A DNA stretch of 42,774 nucleotides from Dehalococcoidia bacterium. Lineage in GTDB: Bacteria > Chloroflexota > Dehalococcoidia > GIF9 > AB-539-J10. The notes under the pieces are model-generated. The model saw only the letters and a program-made list of their open reading frames with translations, searched no databases and was not told the origin of the DNA. The first letter of the stretch is position 1; the number at the start of each line of letters is the position of its first letter. Of the stretch, positions 1 to 8,707 are shown in pieces. The translations under genes were made by a program, and so were the position numbers. Where the stretch lies: positions 1 through 42,774 of the forward strand of contig DAOUZA010000004.1 of assembly GCA_030665785.1 (NCBI GenBank), written 5' to 3'.

Positions 1-1
1 T

Positions 2-622
2 ACTCACCATCATTTTGACCACACACGGGATTTAGTCACTCTTGGTTACAATGCTGCTTTATGGGATGGTCAAGTTAAAGTCTATGCTCTATCTGAAACA
101 CTAAACGTTGTTATTCCATGCCTTCTTGATGGCAAGATATATGCTAATCTGCTTGAATATCCCTCTAAAAAAAGACCCGCACTTCAGTTCGAGACTATTG
201 AGCCATATAAGGAAGCGAATATTCAAGGGTACAAGATTTTGGCATTACCGGTGAAACATAATACCCCCACCGTTGGTTATCAAGTTGCCTCTCCTGAGGG
301 AAAGAAATTGTTTTATACCAGTGATACCGGTCCCGGGCTATCTGATTGCTGGGAGCATATTTCTCCAGATTTACTTATCTGCGAGTCTTCCCTTCCAAAT
401 ATGTTGGGAGATTTTGCCAGGAAAGCTGGGCATCTTACTCCACAACTGCTGAAAGACGAGCTTATCCAGTTCAAGCAGCTTAAAGGTTATTTGCCAAAGG
501 TCATCGTTATTCATATTGCTATTTCCTATGAACAGCAGCTTAGAGAGGAAGTGGCCCAGGTAGCTAAGGAGCTGGGAGCCGATATAAACCCGGGCCACGA
601 AGATATGAGGGTGGTGTTATAG
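2..622 (+). CDS. MBL-fold metallohydrolase (RNase Z-like), 5' truncated by window edge
   Basis: Frame of ORF 239..622 stays open to base 2 and encodes THHHFDHTRDLVTLG, an HxHxDH metallo-beta-lactamase motif; downstream FYTSDTGPG and AGHLTP are consistent. Confidence 0.8.
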   Translation, partial: THHHFDHTRDLVTLGYNAALWDGQVKVYALSETLNVVIPCLLDGKIYANLLEYPSKKRPALQFETIEPYKEANIQGYKILALPVKHNTPTVGYQVASPEGKKLFYTSDTGPGLSDCWEHISPDLLICESSLPNMLGDFARKAGHLTPQLLKDELIQFKQLKGYLPKVIVIHIAISYEQQLREEVAQVAKELGADINPGHEDMRVVL

Positions 623-623
623 A

Positions 624-1985
624 TTAGCCTACCTTTGGTAGCTCAGCCAGCGCCTCCTCTATTTTTTCATCAGGATAGGCATAATCCTGGAGTTTACCTG
701 AGAAGTAAGCATCATAAGCAGCCATATCAACATGACCATGGCCGCTATGAGCTATCAGGATGGTTTTTGACTCACCTGATTCCCGACATTTCAACGCTTC
801 ATCAATTGCCACTTTAATGCAATGATTTGTCTCCGGTGCGCTGATAATACCCTCAGTGCGGGCGAAAGTCACTCCCGCTTTGAAGGTATCAAGCTGATGC
901 TCAGCCCTGGCTTCAACAAGACCCAATCTATTCAGGTGGCAGATGATGGGTGCCATTCCATGATAGCGCAATCCTCCAGCATGGATTGGAGGTGGAATAA
1001 AGCCATGCCCCAGGGTAAACATTTTAATCAGGGGAGTTAGGCCAGCTTCATCACCGAAGTCATAGGCGTATGGGCCTTTGGTCACGGTAGGACAACTTGC
1101 AGGCTCGACATTGATGATGCGTAAGTCCGGCTTCGTCCCATCAATTTTATCCTTGACAAAGGGCAAAAACAGCCCGGCGAAGTTCGAGCCACCGCCAATA
1201 CAGCCGACGATAATATCGGGGTAGGCATCCGCCTTCTCCATTAGCTTTTTCGCCTCCAGCCCATTGACAGTTTGATGCAGCAGAACGTGGTTGAGCACGC
1301 TGCCCAGGGAATAATGAGTATCATCACGAGACACGCAATCCTCTACAGCCTCACTAATGGCAAGACCCAGGCTGCCGGGACAATCGGGGTCCTTTGCCAG
1401 CATATCTCGCCCTACCTTGGTATCCTCACTCGGACTGGGTACACATTTAGCGCCCCAGGTCTCCATCATCACTCTGCGGTAAGGCTTCTGGTCATAGCTA
1501 ATCCTGACCATGTAAACTTTGATCTCGATGCCGAAGCAAGCGCCGCCGAAGGATAGAGCACTTCCCCACTGACCGGCTCCAGTCTCGGTGGTGATGCGAT
1601 TTACCCCCTCTTGCTTGTTGTAATATGCCTGGGCTACAGCAGTGTTGGGCTTATGGCTCCCCGGGGGACTCACACCTTCATATTTGTAGAAAATCTTGGC
1701 CGGCGTGTCCAGAGCCTTCTCTAATCGGTGTGCCCGAAATAGTGTTGTCGGTCTCCATAGCTGGTATATATCGCGCACCTCCTCGGGTATTTCAATCCAC
1801 CGCTCAGTGCTTACCTCTTGCTTGATTAACTCCATGGGGAATAGAGGTGCCAAATCATCAGGGGTGACTGGCTTTCCAGTAGCTGGGTGCAAGACTGGTG
1901 GCAGTGGCTCGGGCAAATCAGCCTGGATATTGTACCAGTACCTTGGTATCTCCTCTTCATCAAGGGTAAACTTTGTTCTTTCCAT
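624..1985 (-). CDS. trpB: TrpB-like PLP-dependent enzyme (tryptophan synthase beta, TrpB2 type)
   Basis: 453 aa; [11 protein letters not shown]-lysine region, [22 protein letters not shown]; strong SD GAAGGAGG before ATG; Trp T-box upstream. Confidence 0.92.
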   Translation of the reverse strand: MERTKFTLDEEEIPRYWYNIQADLPEPLPPVLHPATGKPVTPDDLAPLFPMELIKQEVSTERWIEIPEEVRDIYQLWRPTTLFRAHRLEKALDTPAKIFYKYEGVSPPGSHKPNTAVAQAYYNKQEGVNRITTETGAGQWGSALSFGGACFGIEIKVYMVRISYDQKPYRRVMMETWGAKCVPSPSEDTKVGRDMLAKDPDCPGSLGLAISEAVEDCVSRDDTHYSLGSVLNHVLLHQTVNGLEAKKLMEKADAYPDIIVGCIGGGSNFAGLFLPFVKDKIDGTKPDLRIINVEPASCPTVTKGPYAYDFGDEAGLTPLIKMFTLGHGFIPPPIHAGGLRYHGMAPIICHLNRLGLVEARAEHQLDTFKAGVTFARTEGIISAPETNHCIKVAIDEALKCRESGESKTILIAHSGHGHVDMAAYDAYFSGKLQDYAYPDEKIEEALAELPKVG

Positions 1986-2034
1986 TTTTACCTCCTTCGT
2001 TTAGTTAATTTAGTTGTTCGTTAATTTTTACTCT

Positions 2035-2067
2035 TCATATTCGGCGCCATGTCTTAATATTAAACAT
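2035..2067 (-). other. Micro-ORF (MFNIKTWRRI) between T-box terminator and trpB-like gene
   Basis: AAGGAGG SD seven bases before ATG; 10 sense codons including one TGG; stop about 50 nt before the trpB start. Confidence 0.4.
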
Positions 2068-2095
2068 AATCAAACCTCCTTCAGCATATATAAAA

Positions 2096-2122
2096 AGCCT
2101 CTCGCCAAGGGGCGAGAGGCTT
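2096..2122 (-). terminator. Intrinsic terminator of the T-box leader
   Basis: Near-perfect GC-rich stem followed by T-run immediately after the T-box sequence. Confidence 0.9.
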
Positions 2123-2385
2123 AACTTTCGCGGTGCCACCCTATTTCAGTCTTACGACTATCTCTTTTCAGGTACGGCTCAACTTAAGAGCGATACCCTG
2201 AGCTTTTAACGGTGCTCTACCGGCAAAGCCTACTCAGCTTCATGTCCTTTCGGTTTGCAGCTCCCAGGTCCATTCTAGCCTTGCGCAAGTATCGGTTTAC
2301 ACCTTACCCGACTCTCTGAACTCCACCTCAGGCTATACTAATCCTGTTCCTAGCCTTTCACCTATTCAATTCTATTTATTATTCT
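2096..2385 (-). promoter_or_regulatory. T-box leader, predicted tRNA-Trp-responsive
   Basis: Minus strand has AGAGAG...GGTG...GAATGGACCTGGGAG (specifier TGG at 2270..2272), T-box sequence AGGGTGGCACCGCGA (2128..2142), and terminator GCCTCTCGCCccttGGCGAGAGGCTTTTTAT. Confidence 0.95.
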
Positions 2386-2485
2386 ATTTGTTGGGTTCAC
2401 CTTTGTCAAGGGGACCTGATTGACAGGTTCGGGGATTTTAGGTAGAGTGTCTGAATATTGAAATAGGGGGTGTGATATTAAAACA

Positions 2486-3862
2486 GTGAAAGTAGGCGGG
2501 TGTGGCATGATGTGGGGTGACCTTATCCAGCCTTCAGTTGAGATGGCTGAGAAGGCTGATGTGCACTATCAATGTTACGATTTCCTCGCTGAATTTACTA
2601 TGTCACAGCTTTATCGTTTGAAACAAAGAAGTCATTTCTTGGGTTACCCCACCGACATTGTGGAGTGGAATAAGCAGCTTTTGCCTATCATCAGTAAGAA
2701 AGGCATCAAGCTCATTTCCAATGGTGGAGGAGCTAATCCAGAGATAGCTGCTGATGCGATATTGATGCTAGCCCAACAATTGAAGGTGCCCCTAAAGCTG
2801 GGAGTCGTTACTGGCGACGATGTGCTTGATACTATAAAGAGGCTTCGCTCGGAGGGACTTAAATTCCCCAACACGGATACCGGGGAGGAGGATATTACCT
2901 CCATCGAAGATAAGTTGATGGGCGCTTATGCCTATATCGGTGCTGACCGGATTATCGAGGCTCTTAAGGAGGGATGTGATGAGGTAGTGGGGGGTAGGTT
3001 CTCTGATAATGCTTTATGCGTTGGGCCAATGATGTACGAGTTTGGCTGGGAATATAAGGAACCTTACTGGAATAAGATTGGTGCCGCCATAACTACGGGA
3101 CACATAATTGAATGCTCCCAGTTATGTTGCGGTGCAATGAGCAGCATATGGCGGGAGATTCCTGAGCCGTGGCATCCCGGTTATCCTATTATCGAGATGA
3201 ATGAGGATGGCACTGCGGTAATCACCAAGACGCCTGACACGGGTGGTTTGGTGAACCGCCAAACAATCAGGGAGCAGCTGGTCTACGAGATTCTCGACCC
3301 ACAAAATTATATAATGCCCGATGGAGTTGCTGATTTTACTACTTTGCACCTTGAGGATGCAGGTCCGAACAGGGTAAGGATTACCAACATGACCGGAAAA
3401 CCAAGACCGGACAAACTGAAGGTAGGGATAGTCTTTCACGGTGGTTTTCTGTTCGACGTAACTGTCCATATTATCTGGCCTGATGTTCTGGAGAAGGCGA
3501 GGTTGTGTAAGAAGCATTTTCAGGAATGGCTTAAGTGGGCTAATATGCATCCTATAGAATGGGAGATTCAGATTAACGGTGTTGATATGTGTTTAGGTCC
3601 CACTGTTTCCATAGACGAGATAGAGGAAAAATATGGGAAGGATATTCCTGAAATAGGGCTAAGGTTTGCTACCAAGTGGCAGACTCGTGAAGAAGCGGAG
3701 TTCTTCAAAAAGGATTTTGGAAGGGTTTGGTCAATTTTCCCTGGTTCCCCATTCGGACAACACCTTCCCACCAATCCGATTCGAGCAGTAGCGTTCTGGC
3801 CAACGCTTATCCCTGGGAGCGAAGTTCATCCTGTATTGGCTATAAAGGAAAGTAAGCTGTAG
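2486..3862 (+). CDS. AtuA-like (DUF1446) acyclic terpene utilisation family protein
   Basis: 458 aa, GTG start; GGCGMMWGD, SNGGGANPE, GADRIIEAL resemble the DUF1446/AtuA domain. Confidence 0.8.
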   Translation: MKVGGCGMMWGDLIQPSVEMAEKADVHYQCYDFLAEFTMSQLYRLKQRSHFLGYPTDIVEWNKQLLPIISKKGIKLISNGGGANPEIAADAILMLAQQLKVPLKLGVVTGDDVLDTIKRLRSEGLKFPNTDTGEEDITSIEDKLMGAYAYIGADRIIEALKEGCDEVVGGRFSDNALCVGPMMYEFGWEYKEPYWNKIGAAITTGHIIECSQLCCGAMSSIWREIPEPWHPGYPIIEMNEDGTAVITKTPDTGGLVNRQTIREQLVYEILDPQNYIMPDGVADFTTLHLEDAGPNRVRITNMTGKPRPDKLKVGIVFHGGFLFDVTVHIIWPDVLEKARLCKKHFQEWLKWANMHPIEWEIQINGVDMCLGPTVSIDEIEEKYGKDIPEIGLRFATKWQTREEAEFFKKDFGRVWSIFPGSPFGQHLPTNPIRAVAFWPTLIPGSEVHPVLAIKESKL

Positions 3863-3874
3863 GAGTGAAGTAAA

Positions 3875-4219
3875 ATGGCAGTAGAGATACCGAAGACGGG
3901 CAAGGTGCAGCTAAAGGATATTTGTTATGCACGCTCTGGAGATAAGGGAGATAAAAGTAATATTGGCTTACAAGCTATTGATTTTGACGAAAAGGTCTAT
4001 GAACTTATAAAGAAGAAGGTGACCCCAAAGGCGGTCCAAGCACATTTCAAAGGATGGAGCAATGGTGATGTGCATATCTATCCCATGGATAACGTAAAGG
4101 CTTTGAACATTGTTCTTGACCACGGTCTTGGTGGGGGGATGACCATCACCCTTCGCTGGGATGGTACCGGGAAGGCGATGTGTCAGGCCTTGTTGCGGAT
4201 GTATATTGATGTTGATTAA
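3875..4219 (+). CDS. AtuA-like C-terminal domain protein, separate subunit
   Basis: 114 aa; YARSGDKGDKSNIG is typical of the small AtuA C-terminal domain; 12 nt after the previous CDS. Confidence 0.75.
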   Translation: MAVEIPKTGKVQLKDICYARSGDKGDKSNIGLQAIDFDEKVYELIKKKVTPKAVQAHFKGWSNGDVHIYPMDNVKALNIVLDHGLGGGMTITLRWDGTGKAMCQALLRMYIDVD

Positions 4220-4250
4220 TAGGTTGTATCGCAGGCAGCAGGAGTTCTTC

Positions 4251-4290
4251 AGCCTGACAAAGGAATTCCTTTGCCAGGCCGTTTTTTTGA
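4251..4290 (+). terminator. Rho-independent terminator
   Basis: GCCTGaCAAAGGAATTCCTTTGcCAGGC followed by GTTTTTTT. Confidence 0.88.
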
Positions 4291-4361
4291 GCTGGGAGTT
4301 GTAAATATTACCTGGTTAGATTTATTATTTAATTAGAATTTCGAAATTTACGAGAACGTCA

Positions 4362-5312
4362 ATGGCGGTAACAGAGGAAAAGAAATTAAATATACAATCA
4401 ATTACCGAAGGTAAGTTGACCTGGGTTTATATTGAAAAGCCCTCTAAGGATGAGGTTGAGTTTCTGAAGCAGCATTTCAAATTCCACCCCCTTAATCTGG
4501 ATGATGTTCTCAGCCGCATACAGCGCCCTAAAATCGACGAATATGATGACCATTTATTTATCGTGCTGCATTTCCCGGTATTTGATAAGGAAAATCGAAT
4601 AACGAGGCCGAGCGAAGTAGATGTTTTCATCGGAGAAAATTACGTCGTTACGGTGCATTGCTCTGGTGACCTCAAGCCATTGGCTAAGTTCTTCAGGGAG
4701 TGCCAGCTTAGCGAAGAGAAGCGCCGAACTTATCTGGGACGAAGCTCGAGTTTTCTGCTCTACCATATGCTCGATAGGTTGGTTAACTATTGCTTCCCCA
4801 TTCTTGGTAAGATTACCGAGAGCATTGATGATATAGAGGATGTTATCTTCGCTAAAGCTGTTCCAGAGACAGTTCACGAGATCTCCATGATTCGGCATGA
4901 CCTTATCTCTTTTCGCCGAGTTATCCATCCTCAAATACCGGTAATTGAGATGCTGGAGAGGGAGGAATATCCTTTCTTTAAAGAAGACCAGGAAGCTTAT
5001 TTTGGTGATATTGCTGACCATACTCGTAAAATCTGGGATGGACTTGAGGATAGCAAGGAAGTCGTAGATGGGTTTGCTGAGACTAGCAATTGGTTAACCT
5101 CAAATCGGATTCAGGAAATAATGCGTGTTTTAACTATTATTATGGTAATCATAGCACCAGCTACATTGGTGGCTAGCATTTATGGCATGAATATCCCCTT
5201 ACCAGGTGGAGTGGAGTCAGGCAGTCTTTTACCTTTAGGCATTTTGCTTTCGGTTATGGTACTTATTGGCGTAGGCATGATTGTTTACTCTCACCGCCGA
5301 AAATGGTTTTAA
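4362..5312 (+). CDS. corA: CorA-family Mg2+/Co2+ transporter
   Basis: 316 aa; C-terminal YGMN motif followed by second TM segment and basic tail HRRKWF. Confidence 0.92.
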   Translation: MAVTEEKKLNIQSITEGKLTWVYIEKPSKDEVEFLKQHFKFHPLNLDDVLSRIQRPKIDEYDDHLFIVLHFPVFDKENRITRPSEVDVFIGENYVVTVHCSGDLKPLAKFFRECQLSEEKRRTYLGRSSSFLLYHMLDRLVNYCFPILGKITESIDDIEDVIFAKAVPETVHEISMIRHDLISFRRVIHPQIPVIEMLEREEYPFFKEDQEAYFGDIADHTRKIWDGLEDSKEVVDGFAETSNWLTSNRIQEIMRVLTIIMVIIAPATLVASIYGMNIPLPGGVESGSLLPLGILLSVMVLIGVGMIVYSHRRKWF

Positions 5313-5360
5313 GTTATCGGTTAATTATCAGCTAATTTAGGCTTTTTATCTTCCAAGCCG

Positions 5361-5834
5361 ATGAAGTTCATCGCAGATAATAATGTTGGTAAATTAGCCA
5401 AATGGCTCAGGATTGTTGGCTATGACACCTTGTTTTTTGATGAAAAGGACGATGGTAAACTGATTAAAATTGCGGTTAAAGAGGGCAGGACGATTTTGAC
5501 CAGAGACACCCAAATTATGGAACGGCGGTTGATTGCCAGTGGCAATCTGAAAGCTATATTGATTAAACAAGATGACCCCAAAGCTCAATTACAAGAAGTG
5601 GTTACCAAATTAAATTTAGATTATCATCGTAAACCTTTCTCTCTTTGTCTGGAATGTAACCAACCACTAATGCCAAAAAGCAGGGAGGAAGTGCAGAGCT
5701 TAGTTCCGCCTTATGTATTTAAGACACAGGACCACTATATGCAATGCCCAGTATGCCACCGTATCTACTGGCAGGGCACTCACTGGCAGAGGATGCATAA
5801 GGAACTGAATGAGCTTGCCAGGGAAGAGAAATGA
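5361..5834 (+). CDS. Mut7-C RNase-domain protein (PIN-like with zinc ribbon)
   Basis: MKFIADNNVGKLAKWLRIVGYDTLFF start, ILTRDTQ, and C-terminal CLECN / CPVCHRIYW. Confidence 0.88.
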   Translation: MKFIADNNVGKLAKWLRIVGYDTLFFDEKDDGKLIKIAVKEGRTILTRDTQIMERRLIASGNLKAILIKQDDPKAQLQEVVTKLNLDYHRKPFSLCLECNQPLMPKSREEVQSLVPPYVFKTQDHYMQCPVCHRIYWQGTHWQRMHKELNELAREEK

Positions 5835-7393
5835 AAATCGTTACCGCTGACCAGGTGCGGGGAATTGAAAGTCAAGCTGTCGCCCGGGGCATTTCATTAG
5901 AAGTGCTTATGGAAAATGCCGGCAGGGCTGTAGCTACACAGGTTAGTCAAGTATTACCTGGCGCTATTGGTAAAAGGGTGTTGGTTCTGGTTGGTCCGGG
6001 CAATAACGGTGGCGATGGTCTGGTAGCTGGTCGTTATCTCCGTGACTGGGGGGCTAAGGTCGATATTTGCCTTTGTGCTTCCAGAGCGCAGGATGATAAA
6101 AACTTTAAATCAGCTATACAACATGGGATACCCATTATCCATGCTTATGAAGGTGGGAATCTGGCTGAGGTGGGTGCTGCCATATCCTCGGCTGATGTCA
6201 TCATTGATGCTCTTTTTGGCATTGGGAAAATCCGTCCTATTGAAGGGATATTCAAGGAAGTATTGCAAAAAGTTTCTATGGTTAAGGGAAGGAAGTCAAA
6301 GCCTGTCCTGGTGGCTGTTGATTTACCCTCAGGGCTCAACTCTGATACCGGCGAAGTAGACCCGAGTTGCCCATACGCTGACATCACGGTTACCTTTGGT
6401 TTTCCCAAGGTCGGATTATTCAATTTTCCTGGCGCTGAGAAAGTAGGCAAGCTTATTATTGCTGACATTGGGATTCCGCAAGATTTAGCTCAGGATATAG
6501 ATGTGGAATTGATAACCGAGCAGTGGGTAAGGGAAGCTTTGCCCGAGCGTCCTTTGAATGCCCATAAAGGTAGTTTTGGGAGAGTGTTGGTGGTTGCTGG
6601 CTCGATCAACTACATTGGCGCTGCTTATCTTGCCTGTATGGGTGCTGCCAGAGTGGGTGCTGGACTGGTGACTCTGGCTACTGCTAGCAGCCTTCAACCC
6701 ATCCTGGCGTCTAAATTAACCGAGATAACCTACATCCCGTTACCTGAAGCTAAGGCAGGGGTGGTTGGTTCAGAGGCAATATCTACTCTACAATCGGAGC
6801 TTGGCAATTATGATGTATTGCTTCTTGGCTGTGGATTGGGACAGCATCCTGAGACGGTAGAATTCATTAAGTCTTTGCTAACTGATAGCTCTCAGCTGTC
6901 AGCTGTTAGCTGTCTAATTCTGGATGCTGATGCCGTGAATACCTTAGCTCAAATACCTCAGTGGTGGCGAAGATTAAGGCGAGATGCTATCCTTACGCCA
7001 CATCCCGGGGAGATGGCGAGATTGTTGGGAATTTCGACAAAAGAGGTTCAGGAAAGCAGGTTATCAATAACGCAACACTCAGCGAGGAAATGGGGGAAAA
7101 CCGTTGTGCTTAAAGGAGCTAACACGGTTGTGGCTGTTCCAAATGGGACGGCTGAGGTAAATAATGCTGCAAATCCTGCTTTAGCTTCAGCGGGGACCGG
7201 GGATGTCCTCAGTGGGGTAATAGCTGGATTAGCAGCACAAGGGCTTTCTCTTTTTCATGCTGCTGCTTGTGGCGTGTATCTTCATTCCCGGGCGGGGGAG
7301 ATTGTCGCAGAGGAGCTGGGTGATGCCGGGGTAATTGCCACTGATTTGTTGCCCGCCTTGCCCAAGGGAATCAAGGCATTGAAAGAGGGTTAA
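5831..7393 (+). CDS. nnr: Bifunctional NAD(P)H-hydrate epimerase / ADP-dependent dehydratase
   Basis: 520 aa; GPGNNGGDGLVAGR (epimerase), LTPHPGEMARL and NPALASAGTGDVLSG (dehydratase). Confidence 0.94.
   Translation: MKIVTADQVRGIESQAVARGISLEVLMENAGRAVATQVSQVLPGAIGKRVLVLVGPGNNGGDGLVAGRYLRDWGAKVDICLCASRAQDDKNFKSAIQHGIPIIHAYEGGNLAEVGAAISSADVIIDALFGIGKIRPIEGIFKEVLQKVSMVKGRKSKPVLVAVDLPSGLNSDTGEVDPSCPYADITVTFGFPKVGLFNFPGAEKVGKLIIADIGIPQDLAQDIDVELITEQWVREALPERPLNAHKGSFGRVLVVAGSINYIGAAYLACMGAARVGAGLVTLATASSLQPILASKLTEITYIPLPEAKAGVVGSEAISTLQSELGNYDVLLLGCGLGQHPETVEFIKSLLTDSSQLSAVSCLILDADAVNTLAQIPQWWRRLRRDAILTPHPGEMARLLGISTKEVQESRLSITQHSARKWGKTVVLKGANTVVAVPNGTAEVNNAANPALASAGTGDVLSGVIAGLAAQGLSLFHAAACGVYLHSRAGEIVAEELGDAGVIATDLLPALPKGIKALKEG
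6878..6915 (+). repeat. AGCT/CAGCTGTCAG-rich tract in frame within nnr
   Basis: CTAACTGATAGCTCTCAGCTGTCAGCTGTTAGCTGTC resembles the core of the elements at 8170..8311 and 35066..35180. Confidence 0.45.
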
Positions 7394-7398
7394 CTGTT

Positions 7399-8181
7399 AT
7401 GTTACTGGCTATTGATATTGGAAACAGCAGCATCGCCATAGGTATATTTGATGGCGAAAAACTTAAGGCTACCTGGCGATTAGCCACAACGATACGGCGT
7501 GAGGCGGATGAATATGGTGCTTTGGTACTCGCCTTTTTTAAGCAACAAAAGTTGCCTATTTCGAAAATCACCGGGGGAGTGATGTGCAGCGTTGTCCCAC
7601 CGGTGGTCCCTGTTTTCCAGGAGGTGTGCCGGAAATACCTGAATATTCTCCCTTTGATAGTTGAAGCTGGGGTTAAAACAGGGGTACGCCTTTCCGTAGA
7701 TAACCCCCGAGAACTTGGCCCTGACCGAGTGGTGAATGCTGTTGCTGCTCATCATCTTTACGGAGGTCCGGCGGTTGTTATTGACTTTGGCACTGCTACT
7801 ACTTTTGATGTTATTTCTAAGGAAGGTGATTATTTAGGCGGAGCCATTTCACCGGGGGTCACCATTTCTACTGAGGCGCTATTCTCCCGCACTGCCATGT
7901 TACCCCGTGTAGAGTTAGTTCGCCCCACGCAAGTTGTTGGCAAGAATACAATTTCTGCGATGCAATCAGGTATAATATTTGGATATATCGGGCTTGTTGA
8001 GGGTATGATTAATCGTATAGAACAGGAATTAGGGAGTAAAGTGAAGGTGATAGCTACGGGGGGATATGCCCACCTTTTGGCTAAGGCAACGTCACGGATA
8101 AAGGTAATAAATCCTGATTTGTCGTTAGTCGGGCTGCGTTTTATCTATGAAATGAACAGAAGAGAAAACTCGAAATCCTAA
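7399..8181 (+). CDS. coaX: Type III pantothenate kinase
   Basis: MLLAIDIGNSSIAIGIFDG, ELGPDRVVNAVAA, VIDFGTATTFDV, GGAISPGV. Confidence 0.95.
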   Translation: MLLAIDIGNSSIAIGIFDGEKLKATWRLATTIRREADEYGALVLAFFKQQKLPISKITGGVMCSVVPPVVPVFQEVCRKYLNILPLIVEAGVKTGVRLSVDNPRELGPDRVVNAVAAHHLYGGPAVVIDFGTATTFDVISKEGDYLGGAISPGVTISTEALFSRTAMLPRVELVRPTQVVGKNTISAMQSGIIFGYIGLVEGMINRIEQELGSKVKVIATGGYAHLLAKATSRIKVINPDLSLVGLRFIYEMNRRENSKS

Positions 8182-8311
8182 ATCCGAAATACTAAACAAT
8201 ATGAAAAAGCAGTCAGTAATCAGCAGTCAGCGGTTAGCTAACGACTGAAGGCGGATAGCTGAAAGCTGATGGCTACTAAATTGAGCTTAGAATTTAGGAT
8301 TTCAACTCTGA
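8170..8311. repeat. Imperfect palindromic dispersed repeat, copy 1
   Basis: Ends GAAATCCTAAAT ... ATTTAGGATTTC; core GGATAGCTGAAAGCTGATGGCTACTAAATTGAG matches the reverse complement of the 35 kb copy. Confidence 0.8.
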
Positions 8312-8374
8312 GATTGTTTCGAATAGTCGTTATTTGTCATATCACCATCCGATGGTTTAAAATACATTGTTCAA

Positions 8375-8707
8375 ATGGGTGCTTTTGAAGATTTCGTCGA
8401 TATAATCAGAAAGACAGAAGCGATGCAGGAGCTTCTCAAGAGTCTGGCAGATGAGCCGGCAAAGTTGCTAGCCAGCATTTGTGAGGAATATGAAACCACC
8501 AGTAAACCCGTCCCTGACCATCATCTCTTTTTAACAGGACAAGTTGGGGAGACAGCGGTGAAAGTGCTTCTATCGGCAAACATGATCACCAAGGAAACTG
8601 GAGAATTCTCCCTTTATACCTACGAGCCTACCGAGCTGGGTCTCAAGTATTATAAAAAATTGCAGGCCGAGCAAAGACGTCCTGAAGAGCAGCCTGAAGT
8701 TGTATAA
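8375..8707 (+). CDS. Hypothetical protein, 110 aa
   Basis: Open frame overlapping tatD by 8 nt, colinear with neighbours. Confidence 0.6.
   Translation: MGAFEDFVDIIRKTEAMQELLKSLADEPAKLLASICEEYETTSKPVPDHHLFLTGQVGETAVKVLLSANMITKETGEFSLYTYEPTELGLKYYKKLQAEQRRPEEQPEVV

Noticed and set aside
635-2004. Several plus-strand ORFs opposite the trpB-like gene
   Set aside because: Antisense shadows of a well-supported CDS; sequences show no recognisable domain.
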